A stretch of DNA of 64,000 nt, from assembly GCF_020171725.1 (NCBI RefSeq), contig NZ_JAIVAJ010000001.1, positions 1 to 64,000 on the forward strand, given 5' to 3'. Under the pieces are notes generated by a model. That model saw only the letters and a program-made list of their open reading frames with translations. It was not told where the DNA came from and made no database searches. Below, one piece after another: positions 52,409-61,213 of this stretch (the stretch's first letter is position 1; every line of letters begins with the position of its first letter). This DNA comes from Halobacillus litoralis (GTDB lineage Bacteria; Bacillota; Bacilli; Bacillales; Halobacillaceae). The translations under genes were made by a program, and so were the position numbers.

Positions 52409-52437
52409 ATAATAGAACAAATGTTCGTTTATGTAAA
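52409..52437 (-). promoter_or_regulatory. parE promoter with LexA (SOS) box in the spacer
   Basis: On the minus strand TTTACA (52437-52432), a 17-bp spacer and TATTAT (52414-52409). AGAACAAATGTTCG (52414-52427, plus reading) matches the LexA consensus CGAACRNRYGTTYG at all but the first base and fills the spacer. B. subtilis parEC is a known LexA target. Confidence 0.8.
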
Positions 52438-52612
52438 CGTCCGTAAAAATGATCGCTTGTTATATTGTAGCGATTATATGCGGATTCGCAAACATAATTC
52501 TTCCAAAAAATTTATGATAACATGCATAGATCCTTCGTTTTGCGAACGGGAATTTTGACGTCTAACTTCTATCATATCATAATCAGAACCTTCTCCTTAC
52601 ACCTTTTCATGC
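52438..52612. other. Intergenic AT-rich region without recognisable gene
   Basis: The stretch between the parE promoter and the yneT terminator holds only short imperfect repeats (TGCGGATTCGCA near 52479-52490) and no frame with a ribosome site. Confidence 0.5.
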
Positions 52613-52642
52613 AAAAAAAAGCTGCCGACAGATGTCGACAAC
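52613..52642 (-). terminator. Terminator of yneT
   Basis: A 9-bp stem with G-U pairs (52621-52629 with 52634-52642), then eight Ts on the minus strand. Confidence 0.82.
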
Positions 52643-52648
52643 TCGTTT

Positions 52649-53062
52649 TTATACATAGAGGGCATGGGCGACTTTAATACAAACATCCATTATGACGACT
52701 TGCTCGGTATCCTTTAAAGTTTCCCATGCTTCGGGGTGAATGACACCCTGCTGTCCCCAAAATGCTTTTACATCCATCTCTGCAGCTTCCTTTGCAAGAT
52801 CCGGTAGAAATTCAGGCCGGCGGAACACATTGATGATGTCGACCTTTTCTTTCACTTCACTCAGGGACCGGTAAGCTTTTACACCTTCCCACTCTGAGAT
52901 CGTCGGATTGACAGGAATGATGCGGTATCCAGCCTGTTTCATCGCCTCACTGATTTGATAAGACGTACGATGTGGCTTGTCAGAAAGCCCTACGACAGCA
53001 ATTGTTTTGGACTCTTCTAACACTTGTTTTATCGTTTCTTTGGATGGGTTTTTAAAACTCAT
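52649..53062 (-). CDS. yneT: CoA-binding protein YneT
   Basis: A 137-residue Rossmann-fold CoA-binding domain (YccU/YneT family): TIAVVGLSDKPHRTSY binds the nucleotide, and VDIINVFRRPEFLPDL and FWGQQGVIHPEA are family blocks. It is a stand-alone version of the succinyl-CoA synthetase CoA-binding domain, of unknown role. In B. subtilis yneT directly precedes parE on the same strand, as it does here. AGGAGGTCGAAAGA lies before the ATG, and the AGGAGG overlaps the stop of the transporter gene upstream. Confidence 0.9.
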   Translation of the reverse strand: MSFKNPSKETIKQVLEESKTIAVVGLSDKPHRTSYQISEAMKQAGYRIIPVNPTISEWEGVKAYRSLSEVKEKVDIINVFRRPEFLPDLAKEAAEMDVKAFWGQQGVIHPEAWETLKDTEQVVIMDVCIKVAHALYV

Positions 53063-53074
53063 TCTTTCGACCTC

Positions 53075-54598
53075 CTATTCGTCAATCAAGCCTTCATTGA
53101 CGAGGTATTCCCTGGCTACTGCTTCAGGGCTTCGGTCTTCAAAATCGACCTGGTAATTCATTTCTCTCATTTGATCCCCTGTTATTTTGCCACCAAGCTG
53201 ATTCAAGATGCTTTCCAGTTCAGGATAGCGGTCAAGCGTTTCTTGTCTCATCAACGGTGCGCCTTGATATGGCGGGAAAAGATTCTCAGGGTCTTCCAGT
53301 ACTTTCAAATTCAAGTCAACCATATAACCTGCCGTAGCGTAGGCATCAATGACATCAACTTCACCTGAAGTGATTGCTTGTTGACGAACACCCGGGTCCA
53401 TCGTTCGGACGTCGAGGTTCAGGTTGTAAATTTCTTTCATGCCTTGGTAACCGTCTTGTCGGTCATTGAATTCGAGCGTGAACCCGGCTGTAATCTGATC
53501 TTGGATCTGTCTCAGGTCTCCGATCGTTTCAAGACTGTAACGGTCGGCCAGTTCCTGAGTTGTAGCCACTGCATAGGTGTTGTTGAACTGCATTGGTTCA
53601 AGAAAAGCCATATTGTACGTTTCGACCATTCCATCTGCAGCCTGTTGGTACACGTCCTGAGACTCGTTGGAGTCAGCCTGCTGCTCTAATAAAGAGACAA
53701 GGGCTGTACCCGTGAATTCAGGGTAGATATCGATACTCCCCTCCTGCAGGGCCGTGAAAACAAAGTCCGTCTTACCGAAGTTCGGTCTTAAGCCTACCTG
53801 CAAGTCCGTCTCTTCTTCAATCAATATCTCATACATATTGATCAAAATAGCCGGCTCGGAACCGAGTTTTGCACCAAGCACAAGATCATCCTGCTGTTTT
53901 CCACCGAATGCTAAAGGACCGACAGCAATCAATACGCCAGCAACTAACAGACTGACGAGCGATCTGAACCCGGATTTAGCTGACGTCCTTTCAAACAACC
54001 TTAGAATGATATCAAGCAGAATCGCAAGAAGGGCAGCAGGAATCGCACCGAGAAGAATCAAGTTGATGTCTCCTCCGCGGTCAAGTCCGAGGAGGATGAT
54101 TTCCCCCAGTCCTCCCGCTCCAATCAAGGCTGCAATCGTCGTCGTTCCCACTATCAGAACCATGGATGTACGAATTCCAGCCATGATCACAGGCATAGCA
54201 AGAGGGAGTTCAACTTTTGACAGTCTTCTGAAAGAGTTCATTCCCATTCCTGTAGCCGCTTCTTTTAAAGCAGGGTCGACTTCTTTGATGCCTGTGTACG
54301 TATTTCTTAAAATCGGAAGGAGTCCATAGGCTGTAAGAGCGATAATAGCGGGTGTTTCTCCGATTCCGACAAACGGAATCAAAAAGGCAAGCACAGCTAG
54401 ACTCGGAATCGTCTGGAGCACCGCCGTCACGCCAATGATCGGTTCAGCTATCGTGTGGTTCCTTGTAAGTAAAAGACCCAGCGGCACGGAAATCAAGGTC
54501 GCAATCACGAGTGCAATGATCGAAATTTGAAAATGCTCCCAAAGCGTTTCTAAAAGGAGGCTCTGCCTCTGCTCAAAAACATCCATAAATGTACTCAT
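53075..54598 (-). CDS. Osmoprotectant ABC transporter permease fused to substrate-binding protein
   Basis: A 507-residue fusion. Residues 1-210 are an OpuB/OpuC-type permease with five or more membrane spans and the ATPase-contact loop EAATGMGMNSFRRL. After another span (about 213-233) comes a full OpuAC-type binding domain (LGAKLGSEPAILINMYEILIEE to the end) outside the membrane. It should import glycine betaine, choline, carnitine or a similar solute. The ATG overlaps the ATPase stop by 4 nt (ATGA), so translation is coupled. Uptake of compatible solutes fits a halophile. Confidence 0.92.
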   Translation of the reverse strand: MSTFMDVFEQRQSLLLETLWEHFQISIIALVIATLISVPLGLLLTRNHTIAEPIIGVTAVLQTIPSLAVLAFLIPFVGIGETPAIIALTAYGLLPILRNTYTGIKEVDPALKEAATGMGMNSFRRLSKVELPLAMPVIMAGIRTSMVLIVGTTTIAALIGAGGLGEIILLGLDRGGDINLILLGAIPAALLAILLDIILRLFERTSAKSGFRSLVSLLVAGVLIAVGPLAFGGKQQDDLVLGAKLGSEPAILINMYEILIEEETDLQVGLRPNFGKTDFVFTALQEGSIDIYPEFTGTALVSLLEQQADSNESQDVYQQAADGMVETYNMAFLEPMQFNNTYAVATTQELADRYSLETIGDLRQIQDQITAGFTLEFNDRQDGYQGMKEIYNLNLDVRTMDPGVRQQAITSGEVDVIDAYATAGYMVDLNLKVLEDPENLFPPYQGAPLMRQETLDRYPELESILNQLGGKITGDQMREMNYQVDFEDRSPEAVAREYLVNEGLIDE

Positions 54599-55662
54599 GT
54601 GTTCATCACCCCGTTCTGTTCCTTCACCTGGCTTTTCAGGTATAGGGCGATGTCTTTATAAGATATGGTCCCAATTAATTGATTCTCCTTGATGACCGGT
54701 AAAATCGGGTAAGGCTGTTCTTCGAAGATATCCATCGCTTTTTTCAAAGTCGAGCTGTTTTCAATTGCTGGGGCATCGACCCGTTCACCTTCGTGAATCA
54801 AGCCGGCATATTCCCCCTGCTCATCCTGGAGAGCATAAGTCCCCACTTTGAGAATTGCTGAACTGTTCCAGTCGCTTTCAGTGTAGATCTGACTTCTTGT
54901 CTGGTCCATGATCACATCTACGGCCGTCTGCCACGGGGACTTGCGTTCGCCAATAAAGTCCTTAACGAAATCATTCGCCGGTTTCAGAATCAAGTTTTGC
55001 GGCGTATCGAGCTGAACGATTTTTCCTTCTTTCATCAGACAGACTCGATCACCAAGAGCCATCGCTTCGTCCATATCATGGGTTACGAAAACAATCGTCT
55101 TCTGGATTTTCTGCTGCAGGTCACGAATGTCCTTCTGCAGCTGCTCTCTGCTGATCGGGTCGAGCGCGCTGAACGGTTCATCCATTAGAATGATATCAGG
55201 GTCCGCTGCAAGAGCACGAATGACTCCTACACGTTGCTGCTGGCCGCCTGATAATTCACTCGGCTTTCTTTTACGGTGTTTTTCGGGATCCAAACCGACC
55301 ATGTCCATCAGTTCGTCGATCCGCTTCGATAAGTCTTTCCGCTTCCATTTCTTCATTTCAGGGACAACAGAAATATTCTCTTCGATTGTCATATGTGGAA
55401 ATAACGCAATCTCCTGCAAAACGTAGCCGATGTTCCATCTCAACTCATGTATGTTGTACTCGTTTATCGGTTTATTATGTATGAGAATGGTGCCTTCCGT
55501 CGGTTCAATCAGGCGGTTGATCATTTTCATAGTTGTCGTCTTTCCACAGCCACTCGGCCCGATTAAGGTGAATAGTTCCCCTTCCTTTACATCGAAGTTA
55601 ATTCCTTCTAGAGCCATTGTCCCATCAGCGTATGTCTTCGTTACATCTGTAAATGTAATCAT
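54595..55662 (-). CDS. Osmoprotectant ABC transporter ATP-binding protein (OpuBA/OpuCA-like)
   Basis: A 355-residue ATPase: Walker A GPSGCGKT (35-42), signature LSGGQQQRV, Walker B IILMDEPFSALD, H-loop VTHDMDEA, then a C-terminal extension with one recognisable CBS-like region (AMDIFEEQPYPILPVIKEN ... GTISYKDI). CBS domains in OpuA-type ATPases sense ionic strength or cyclic di-AMP. AAGGAGG lies 8 nt before the ATG. It is the first gene of the transporter operon, and yneT follows the permease by 12 nt. Confidence 0.92.
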   Translation of the reverse strand: MITFTDVTKTYADGTMALEGINFDVKEGELFTLIGPSGCGKTTTMKMINRLIEPTEGTILIHNKPINEYNIHELRWNIGYVLQEIALFPHMTIEENISVVPEMKKWKRKDLSKRIDELMDMVGLDPEKHRKRKPSELSGGQQQRVGVIRALAADPDIILMDEPFSALDPISREQLQKDIRDLQQKIQKTIVFVTHDMDEAMALGDRVCLMKEGKIVQLDTPQNLILKPANDFVKDFIGERKSPWQTAVDVIMDQTRSQIYTESDWNSSAILKVGTYALQDEQGEYAGLIHEGERVDAPAIENSSTLKKAMDIFEEQPYPILPVIKENQLIGTISYKDIALYLKSQVKEQNGVMNT

Positions 55663-55760
55663 CCAAAAGCCTCCTTTACTCCATTAAAACATTATGTACT
55701 TTCCCAAATTTTCATATTCCGAAACATTTTGCGATGAAATTGTCGAATCGGCACAAGAAG

Positions 55761-55787
55761 AGAAGCACCCCGAGTCAGAGTGCTTCT
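55761..55787 (-). terminator. Hairpin, probable terminator of the GH18 gene
   Basis: A 10-bp stem with G-U pairing (55761-55770 with 55778-55787); the following minus-strand sequence CTTCTTG is only moderately T-rich. Confidence 0.6.
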
Positions 55788-55798
55788 TTAAAATTACT

Positions 55799-57484
55799 TT
55801 ATGGATTCATTGCTTCCTGAATCGTCTGCCATGCAGAAGGCTCAGCAAAGGATTCGCTCCATGAGGCAATCCCTGCTAAATTAAATTCCTTCATTAAGTT
55901 CACGCGATTGACCAGTGACGTTTCATCTTCGATCCAGATGATGTAGCGGTTGTTACCTTCTTCATAAGTGACGACATTCTGTTTCGTCATTTCGTCATAG
56001 ACCGGTGCAATATTCCGTTCGCTCATCCATTCTTTCGTTTCTTCCATAGAGAAGGATTCGGAAGAGACGTCCACCTCACCATTTTCAAGTGTCGTTTCGG
56101 TCCAAAGTCTTGTATATAGAGGAATGCCGAGTAGGAGCTTTTCTGGAGGAACCAATTCTACGAGGTTCTCGAGGTTACGCCTCACCCACGGAAGACTTGC
56201 TACACTTCCTGCTTCGGGTGAATTCGCCCAGTGCTCATCATAGGCCATGACCATTAAATAGTCGGCAGCTTCTGCAAGTTTTTCGTGTTCCAGGAAGCGG
56301 GACCACTGCTCACTTCCATACGGGAACGCGACGTCCACACTGACCACAAGACCAGCCTGGTGAGCTAGAGGAGTCAACTCCCTTACAAATTGAGTCAAGT
56401 ATGGACCGTCTTCTAAATAAACGTTTTCAAAGTCGATATTGATCCCATCAAGGTCATAGATCCTAGCATAATCCAGCAGCTGTCTGATCATATACTGCCT
56501 TTTTTCGAACGAAGGCAGTACCTGCTTGGTCAGATCTGCATCAAATCCGTTAGAAAATAAGGCCCACACCTGATCTCCCTGTTCGTGTGCAGAAGCTACA
56601 TATTCCTTCTTGGCAAAATTCTCGATGCTCCCTTCTGCGTCCATCATCTCAAACCATGTCGGCGAGAGAATTTGCACACCAGGTTTTGCCTCTACTACAC
56701 TAGGAGTCGCAGCAGGATGGTAAATCGCATCCCACGTTAGATGAAAGGGTTTCTCCACTTCACTCACGTTTTTTCTCTTTTTTATCACCGTTTCAGATGT
56801 AAGGGTCTCTGTGACAGGATCCCCTAGGGCTTCTTTTACCAGATAGCCTGCAATGCCTTCTGAAGTGATGATGTGATAGTACCTTTCTTCCTCACCTTTA
56901 ATATAAACCTTGTCACCAGGTCCTAAATTGATATAATAAGGTGATGTTGCTTTTGGCTGTTCGCGTACTTTGGTTTGATGTTCATCCAAGCCGGAGACCA
57001 GCTCAGCTGTTTCTCGAGTACTGCCATTTTCATAGACAAATAGCGCCTTCTCAGTCTGGTGTAGGTAGACGGGGTACACCTGTTCCAGCCATTTGGCAGC
57101 AATAGATGGCTCACCATCATTCGGTGTCGTAACCGGGAAATGCAAATCGTACGCTTTTTGATTCATATAATATTTTAATTCATCTGTCGGCAATTGATAG
57201 ACGTCCTGCGGCATTGTAATAATGACTGATTCAGATGATTTATCATATACAATATTTGAATCGATGTTTTCCTTAATAAAAGAAAACGGTACATAATGCT
57301 GTTGATTCACTGATTGAACTCGCTCATCTTCCATGACTTCATTCTGATAGACAATCAGGGTTTCGTTTTCGTAATATGTAATCTTTTCATTAGAAGGAAA
57401 AGGGTACAGGATGAATACGAAACCGGCGGCTACCAAAAGAATCAGACTGGAAATGAGGAGGATAAACGTACGTTTCTTGTTCAT
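55799..57484 (-). CDS. Membrane-anchored GH18 glycosidase with stalk and SH3 domains
   Basis: A 561-residue protein. An N-terminal anchor (about 7-27) is followed by a copper-amine-oxidase-like stalk (about 35-120), an SH3-like region (about 180-222, GDKVYIKGEEERYYHI) and a glycoside hydrolase 18 barrel (about 265-560) with DGINIDFEN, where Glu353 is the expected acid. Related bacillar proteins (YdhD, SleL, YvbX types) act on N-acetylglucosamine bonds in peptidoglycan or spore cortex. GGGGGAGAGATCT lies before the ATG. Cortex hydrolysis is possible but not shown. Confidence 0.87.
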   Translation of the reverse strand: MNKKRTFILLISSLILLVAAGFVFILYPFPSNEKITYYENETLIVYQNEVMEDERVQSVNQQHYVPFSFIKENIDSNIVYDKSSESVIITMPQDVYQLPTDELKYYMNQKAYDLHFPVTTPNDGEPSIAAKWLEQVYPVYLHQTEKALFVYENGSTRETAELVSGLDEHQTKVREQPKATSPYYINLGPGDKVYIKGEEERYYHIITSEGIAGYLVKEALGDPVTETLTSETVIKKRKNVSEVEKPFHLTWDAIYHPAATPSVVEAKPGVQILSPTWFEMMDAEGSIENFAKKEYVASAHEQGDQVWALFSNGFDADLTKQVLPSFEKRQYMIRQLLDYARIYDLDGINIDFENVYLEDGPYLTQFVRELTPLAHQAGLVVSVDVAFPYGSEQWSRFLEHEKLAEAADYLMVMAYDEHWANSPEAGSVASLPWVRRNLENLVELVPPEKLLLGIPLYTRLWTETTLENGEVDVSSESFSMEETKEWMSERNIAPVYDEMTKQNVVTYEEGNNRYIIWIEDETSLVNRVNLMKEFNLAGIASWSESFAEPSAWQTIQEAMNP

Positions 57485-57628
57485 TAGATCTCTCCCCCCC
57501 TGTCCTATGATATCGAAAATGGTCGATAATTGGAATGATAGGATTCCTTAGGGATGTCCCAGAAAGGAGTTCTTTCCTATTCATTCTCGTGATAAACTTA
57601 ATATAAGATGTGAAGGAGTTGACTAAAC

Positions 57629-58210
57629 GTGGAGTATTTATTATATGGACTTATAGCCTATCTTCTCGGATCCATTCCATCTGGTTTGATTGTAGGTAAA
57701 GCTTGGCATAACACCGACATCCGTGAACACGGAAGCGGTAACTTAGGAGGAACGAATACGTTTCGTGTCCTGGGTATCAAGGCAGGAATCGTCGTAACGC
57801 TCTCAGACATTCTAAAAGGAACGCTGGCAGCGGCCTTGCCGTTTATGCTTGGAGCCGAGGTAAACACGTTGATCATTGGAATTTTTGCTGTGATCGGACA
57901 CATGTATCCGGTCTTTGCAGGATTCAAGGGTGGTAAAGCGGTCGCAACGTCAGGCGGAGTGGTGCTTGGAGTGAATCCTCTCATTTTCGCCATATTACTA
58001 GGGACGTTCTTCCTCGTCCTTTACCTCAGCAAGTATGTATCTCTTGCATCTATGCTCAGCGGGGTGGTAGGAATCATTTCGACTGTGCTGCTCCAAGAGT
58101 ATGGACTGATGATCATCATTTCATTATTCACGGTATTCGTTATATACCGTCATCGCGCAAACATTAAGCGAATCATGAACAAAACGGAACCGAAAATTAC
58201 GTGGATGTAA
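57629..58210 (+). CDS. plsY: Acyl-phosphate:glycerol-3-phosphate acyltransferase PlsY
   Basis: A 193-residue integral membrane enzyme with five predicted spans and the three conserved loops: [24 protein letters not shown] and [18 protein letters not shown]. It transfers an acyl group from acyl phosphate to glycerol 3-phosphate to make lysophosphatidate, the first step of phospholipid synthesis in Firmicutes. The GTG start is 10 nt after AAGGAG. It corresponds to B. subtilis yneS; its usual neighbours yneR, yneT and parE are also in the window but not in the same order. Confidence 0.95.
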   Translation: MEYLLYGLIAYLLGSIPSGLIVGKAWHNTDIREHGSGNLGGTNTFRVLGIKAGIVVTLSDILKGTLAAALPFMLGAEVNTLIIGIFAVIGHMYPVFAGFKGGKAVATSGGVVLGVNPLIFAILLGTFFLVLYLSKYVSLASMLSGVVGIISTVLLQEYGLMIIISLFTVFVIYRHRANIKRIMNKTEPKITWM

Positions 58211-58217
58211 TAAGAAG

Positions 58218-58251
58218 GGACCTGTGTACATACGTACAGTAGGTCCTTTTT
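58218..58251 (+). terminator. Terminator of plsY
   Basis: GGACCT (58218-58223) pairs with AGGTCC (58241-58246), with a further 5-bp inner stem (TGTAC/GTACA), followed by five Ts. Confidence 0.85.
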
Positions 58252-58384
58252 ACTTGGATAGAAACCAACAGCATTCAACAAAATAAGAGGAAATGCACAT
58301 CTCCGTGAGTCAATCAATTGTATATAAGGAAATACATATTATATACTTTACACATGGAAAGAAGGCCTGAAAGGAGTCCTTGCT

Positions 58385-59317
58385 ATGAACAAAACTGAAT
58401 TGCAAAAACAAAAACAATTACCTTCCAAAAAAGAACGCCACAAGCTTTTCGGCTCTGTGGAACCCGGTCCAAGAACTAAGCCGGTCGATAAAGATAAAAT
58501 GGCAGATCTTCAAAATTCAAAGAAAGACTTTCTATTCGATATTGACATGGTCGGCATATCAAATGTGAAACACCCAATCACAATTCCAAGCAAGATGACA
58601 CCGGAGATCCAGACAACCATCGGGACTTTCTCATTCGGTTCATCCATTACACAGGGAAGCAAAGGCACCAATATGAGTCGGTTCACAGAACAACTCGACA
58701 AATATCATCGTGAAGGGTTTGCGATTGACCTGACGACACTAAAAACCTTCACAGAGGAGCTCGCAGGTCGGCTGAAGGAAACAGATGCAGAAGTGGAAGT
58801 CAGCTTCCCTTGGTTTTTTGAACGAAAAGGACCCTACTCTGATCTTGCCGGCATGAACCATGCTGACGCGACCATTCGTGTGGAGTACGATGAAGCAACC
58901 GGTCACGATATAACGTGTACACTTAAGGGTACCATCACGACCCTATGCCCTTGTTCAAAAGAAATCAGCGAATACAGCGCACACAACCAGCGCGGACAGG
59001 TGACGATGTCGGTAAAGCTGACAGACGACTTTGATGAGCAGAAGACGGACTGGAAAGCAGCTCTTCTTGAAGCGGCAGAAAGTAATGCGAGTGCTCGCAT
59101 CCACCCTGTTCTGAAACGACCTGACGAAAAAATGGTGACTGAGCAGGCTTACGAGAACCCTCGTTTCGTTGAAGATATTGTCCGCCTCGTGTCTGCCGAC
59201 CTTTATGAATACGATTTTGTCGAAGCATTCGAGGTGTCGTGTCGAAATGAAGAGTCCATTCACCTGCATGACGCCGTAGCCTCTTTGAGCTATGACAAAA
59301 AACAGGAACAATCCTAA
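58385..59317 (+). CDS. folE2: GTP cyclohydrolase FolE2 (type IB)
   Basis: A 310-residue FolE2/COG1469 enzyme that converts GTP to dihydroneopterin triphosphate for folate and queuosine-type pathways. The metal Cys is in TTLCPCSKEIS, and other conserved blocks are SFGSSITQGSKGTNMSRF, HNQRGQVTMS and CRNEESIHLHDA. FolE2 can use metals other than zinc and often serves in zinc shortage. I looked for a Zur box upstream and saw none. TTGTAT (58318-58323) and TATATA (58340-58345) may be its promoter. It is followed 3 nt later by yidD. Confidence 0.93.
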   Translation: MNKTELQKQKQLPSKKERHKLFGSVEPGPRTKPVDKDKMADLQNSKKDFLFDIDMVGISNVKHPITIPSKMTPEIQTTIGTFSFGSSITQGSKGTNMSRFTEQLDKYHREGFAIDLTTLKTFTEELAGRLKETDAEVEVSFPWFFERKGPYSDLAGMNHADATIRVEYDEATGHDITCTLKGTITTLCPCSKEISEYSAHNQRGQVTMSVKLTDDFDEQKTDWKAALLEAAESNASARIHPVLKRPDEKMVTEQAYENPRFVEDIVRLVSADLYEYDFVEAFEVSCRNEESIHLHDAVASLSYDKKQEQS

Positions 59318-59320
59318 TAA

Positions 59321-59548
59321 ATGAAGCACCTTATGATCGCTTTGATCCGTTTCTATCGAAAAGGTATCAGCCCGTTTTTTCCGCCAAGCTGCAGGTTCCA
59401 GCCTACATGCTCGGCCTATGGACTTGAAGCTTTTCAGCGATTCGGGTTTTTCAAAGGTTTTTATCTTACGGCCAAAAGGATTATGAAATGCCACCCTTTC
59501 CACCCTGGTGGCTTCGATCCTGTACCGGATAAAAAGAAGCACGAATAA
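59321..59548 (+). CDS. yidD: Membrane protein insertion efficiency factor YidD
   Basis: A 75-residue YidD with the full signature [18 protein letters not shown] and [13 protein letters not shown]. It aids YidC/Oxa1-type membrane insertion from the cytoplasmic side through an amphipathic N-terminus. It starts 3 nt after the folE2 stop and no good ribosome site is visible, so translation is probably coupled to folE2. The pairing with folE2 rather than rnpA/yidC is of note. Confidence 0.93.
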   Translation: MKHLMIALIRFYRKGISPFFPPSCRFQPTCSAYGLEAFQRFGFFKGFYLTAKRIMKCHPFHPGGFDPVPDKKKHE

Positions 59549-59579
59549 AAGCATCCTGATACGATTCAGGATGCTTTTT
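59547..59579 (+). terminator. Rho-independent terminator of folE2-yidD
   Basis: A 13-bp perfect stem (59547-59559 with 59566-59578), overlapping the yidD stop codon, ends in five Ts. Confidence 0.92.
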
Positions 59580-59645
59580 CGTAAAAAGGGTTTATTCACC
59601 TTTCTGAGCGGTAACAGATTCGTAGACTAAATAGGAGTTGAGACC

Positions 59646-59936
59646 ATGAATTTAACAGTAACCGAAGAAGCAGCTAAATGGTATGAAGACGAGCTTGATG
59701 TAACAGAAAATACGCATCTGCGTTTCTACGTACGATACGGTGGCGTAGGAGGACTGCAACCTGGATTCTCACTTGCCATCAAATTTGAAGAACCCCAAGA
59801 GCCGATTGCACAATCCGAGGTTGGAAAAGTTACCTACTTTGTTGAGGCGGATGATGAGTGGTATTTCGGGGACCATTCGTTAAAGGTAGCCTTAAATGAG
59901 AAGTGGGACGAGCCGGATTTCCAGTACGAATCTTAA
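59646..59936 (+). CDS. yneR: HesB-like protein YneR
   Basis: A 96-residue protein of the HesB/YadR/YneR group, an A-type iron-sulfur carrier fold (LRFYVRYGGVGGLQPGFSLA). It lacks the three cysteines of true A-type carriers, so cluster transfer is unlikely by that route. B. subtilis yneR lies next to yneS (plsY). TAGGAG lies 8 nt before the ATG. It is 46 nt ahead of the pirin gene. Confidence 0.87.
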   Translation: MNLTVTEEAAKWYEDELDVTENTHLRFYVRYGGVGGLQPGFSLAIKFEEPQEPIAQSEVGKVTYFVEADDEWYFGDHSLKVALNEKWDEPDFQYES

Positions 59937-59982
59937 AAACAGAAACGTCATGTTTTCTTTTAAATAGAGAGGAGTATTTGTA

Positions 59983-60846
59983 ATGAGTGAACGATTCCAA
60001 CGTAGCGTGAAAGATAGATGGACAGTGGAATATGAAGAAATGCCCTTCCCTGCTATTCAAAAAGGCTGGGTACTTCCGGTTGATCGCTGGAAAGACTTCG
60101 ATCCTTTCATTCTGATGGCAGAAGATTGGTTTAAGCGCGGCACGTTCCCCGACCACCCGCACCGCGGATTCCAAACCGTCACGTATGTGATTGATGGTCG
60201 ACTTGAGCATATCGATAACGGCGGCGGTCGTGATATACTAGAGCCCGGCGATGTCCAGTACATGAACGCTGGTTGGGCTGCGCGTCATGCTGAAGACGGC
60301 GTTGAGAATGACGTAGCACATACCCTTCAGCTATGGCTCAATTTACCGAAGGATCACCGTGATACAGAAACGATGTATCAAAATGTCTACCAGGAAGATG
60401 CTCCTGTAGCACGATTTGACGGTGGACAGATCAAAGTATTCTCCGGTAATGTAGCTGGTATGGAAGGACCGATGAAATCAATCGTTCCGTTTACATTATC
60501 TGAGATCGAGCTGCATGACGGAGCTGAGTACACGCTCTCTCTCCCGGAAAATCACAATGCCTTTCTTTATGTATTAAGAGGTGAAGCTGCAATCGGTTCG
60601 ACGAGTGAAAGCTTGAAGAAACATGATGTGGCTACGCTGACATATGAAGACGGAGGAAATGCGGAAGCTCTTAGTGACCTCACCCTCTCCTCTTCCCATC
60701 GCCGAACAAAACTATTAGTCTATTCAGGTGAGCCGATCCGTGAGGAAATCGTGCCTTATGGTCCGTTCGTTATGAATTCAATGGATGAAATCAAGCAGGC
60801 TTTTCGAGATTTTCACGATGGTAAGTTTGGTCCACCAGCTGAGTAA
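59983..60846 (+). CDS. Pirin family protein
   Basis: A 287-residue bicupin. The N-terminal metal site is complete: His58 and His60 in PDHPHRGFQ, His102 and Glu104 in RHAEDG. Bacterial pirins have been described as quercetinases or regulators, and the activity here is unknown. GAGAGGAG lies before the ATG. It is followed 30 nt later, without a terminator, by a ferredoxin gene, so the two may share a transcript. Confidence 0.88.
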   Translation: MSERFQRSVKDRWTVEYEEMPFPAIQKGWVLPVDRWKDFDPFILMAEDWFKRGTFPDHPHRGFQTVTYVIDGRLEHIDNGGGRDILEPGDVQYMNAGWAARHAEDGVENDVAHTLQLWLNLPKDHRDTETMYQNVYQEDAPVARFDGGQIKVFSGNVAGMEGPMKSIVPFTLSEIELHDGAEYTLSLPENHNAFLYVLRGEAAIGSTSESLKKHDVATLTYEDGGNAEALSDLTLSSSHRRTKLLVYSGEPIREEIVPYGPFVMNSMDEIKQAFRDFHDGKFGPPAE

Positions 60847-60876
60847 TCCAAAAATATGAGGAGGTGCTTATAGTCC

Positions 60877-61116
60877 ATGGCTTTTGTAATTACAAGTCCA
60901 TGCAAAGGGGAACAAGCAGGCGAATGTGTCGATGTCTGCCCCGTAGATTGTATCGAAAAAGGACCCGATCAATTTTATATCGATCCTGAGGTATGTATTG
61001 ACTGCGGTGCATGCGTTTCTGTCTGCCCGGTAGATGCCATCGTTGAAGAATACGAGATGACCCCTGAACAGGAACCTTACTTGGAGAAAGCGGAAAAATA
61101 TTTCGGTCATATGTAA
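60877..61116 (+). CDS. 7Fe-type bacterial ferredoxin, second copy
   Basis: A 79-residue paralogue of the ferredoxin at 5350. All eight cysteines are at identical positions (9, 17, 21, 25, 40, 43, 46, 50), with the same missing ninth cysteine. About two-thirds of the residues agree, the C-terminal third differing most. GAGGAGGTG lies about 10 nt before the ATG. Here the gene follows a pirin gene, while the other copy is monocistronic, so the two are probably used under different conditions. Confidence 0.9.
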   Translation: MAFVITSPCKGEQAGECVDVCPVDCIEKGPDQFYIDPEVCIDCGACVSVCPVDAIVEEYEMTPEQEPYLEKAEKYFGHM

Positions 61117-61122
61117 CGATTG

Positions 61123-61157
61123 AAAATCAACCCGTTCGACTGGCGGGTTGATTTTTT
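61123..61157 (+). terminator. Rho-independent terminator
   Basis: An 11-bp perfect stem (61123-61133 with 61145-61155) with an 11-nt loop and six Ts. Confidence 0.9.
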
Positions 61158-61213
61158 CTTTTTATCGACCTACCGTTTATCTTGTGTTTAAAGATTTTTG
61201 TTTTTAAAGTTCA

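Noticed and set aside
52372..52410. ATG at 52410 as parE start
   Set aside because: It lies inside the -10 hexamer of the parE promoter and has no ribosome site.
52432..52445. cre-like TGTAAACGTCCGTA near parE
   Set aside because: Three fixed positions of the consensus fail.
58211..58384. Zur box before folE2
   Set aside because: No TCGTAATNATTACGA-like palindrome is visible; zinc control is not supported.
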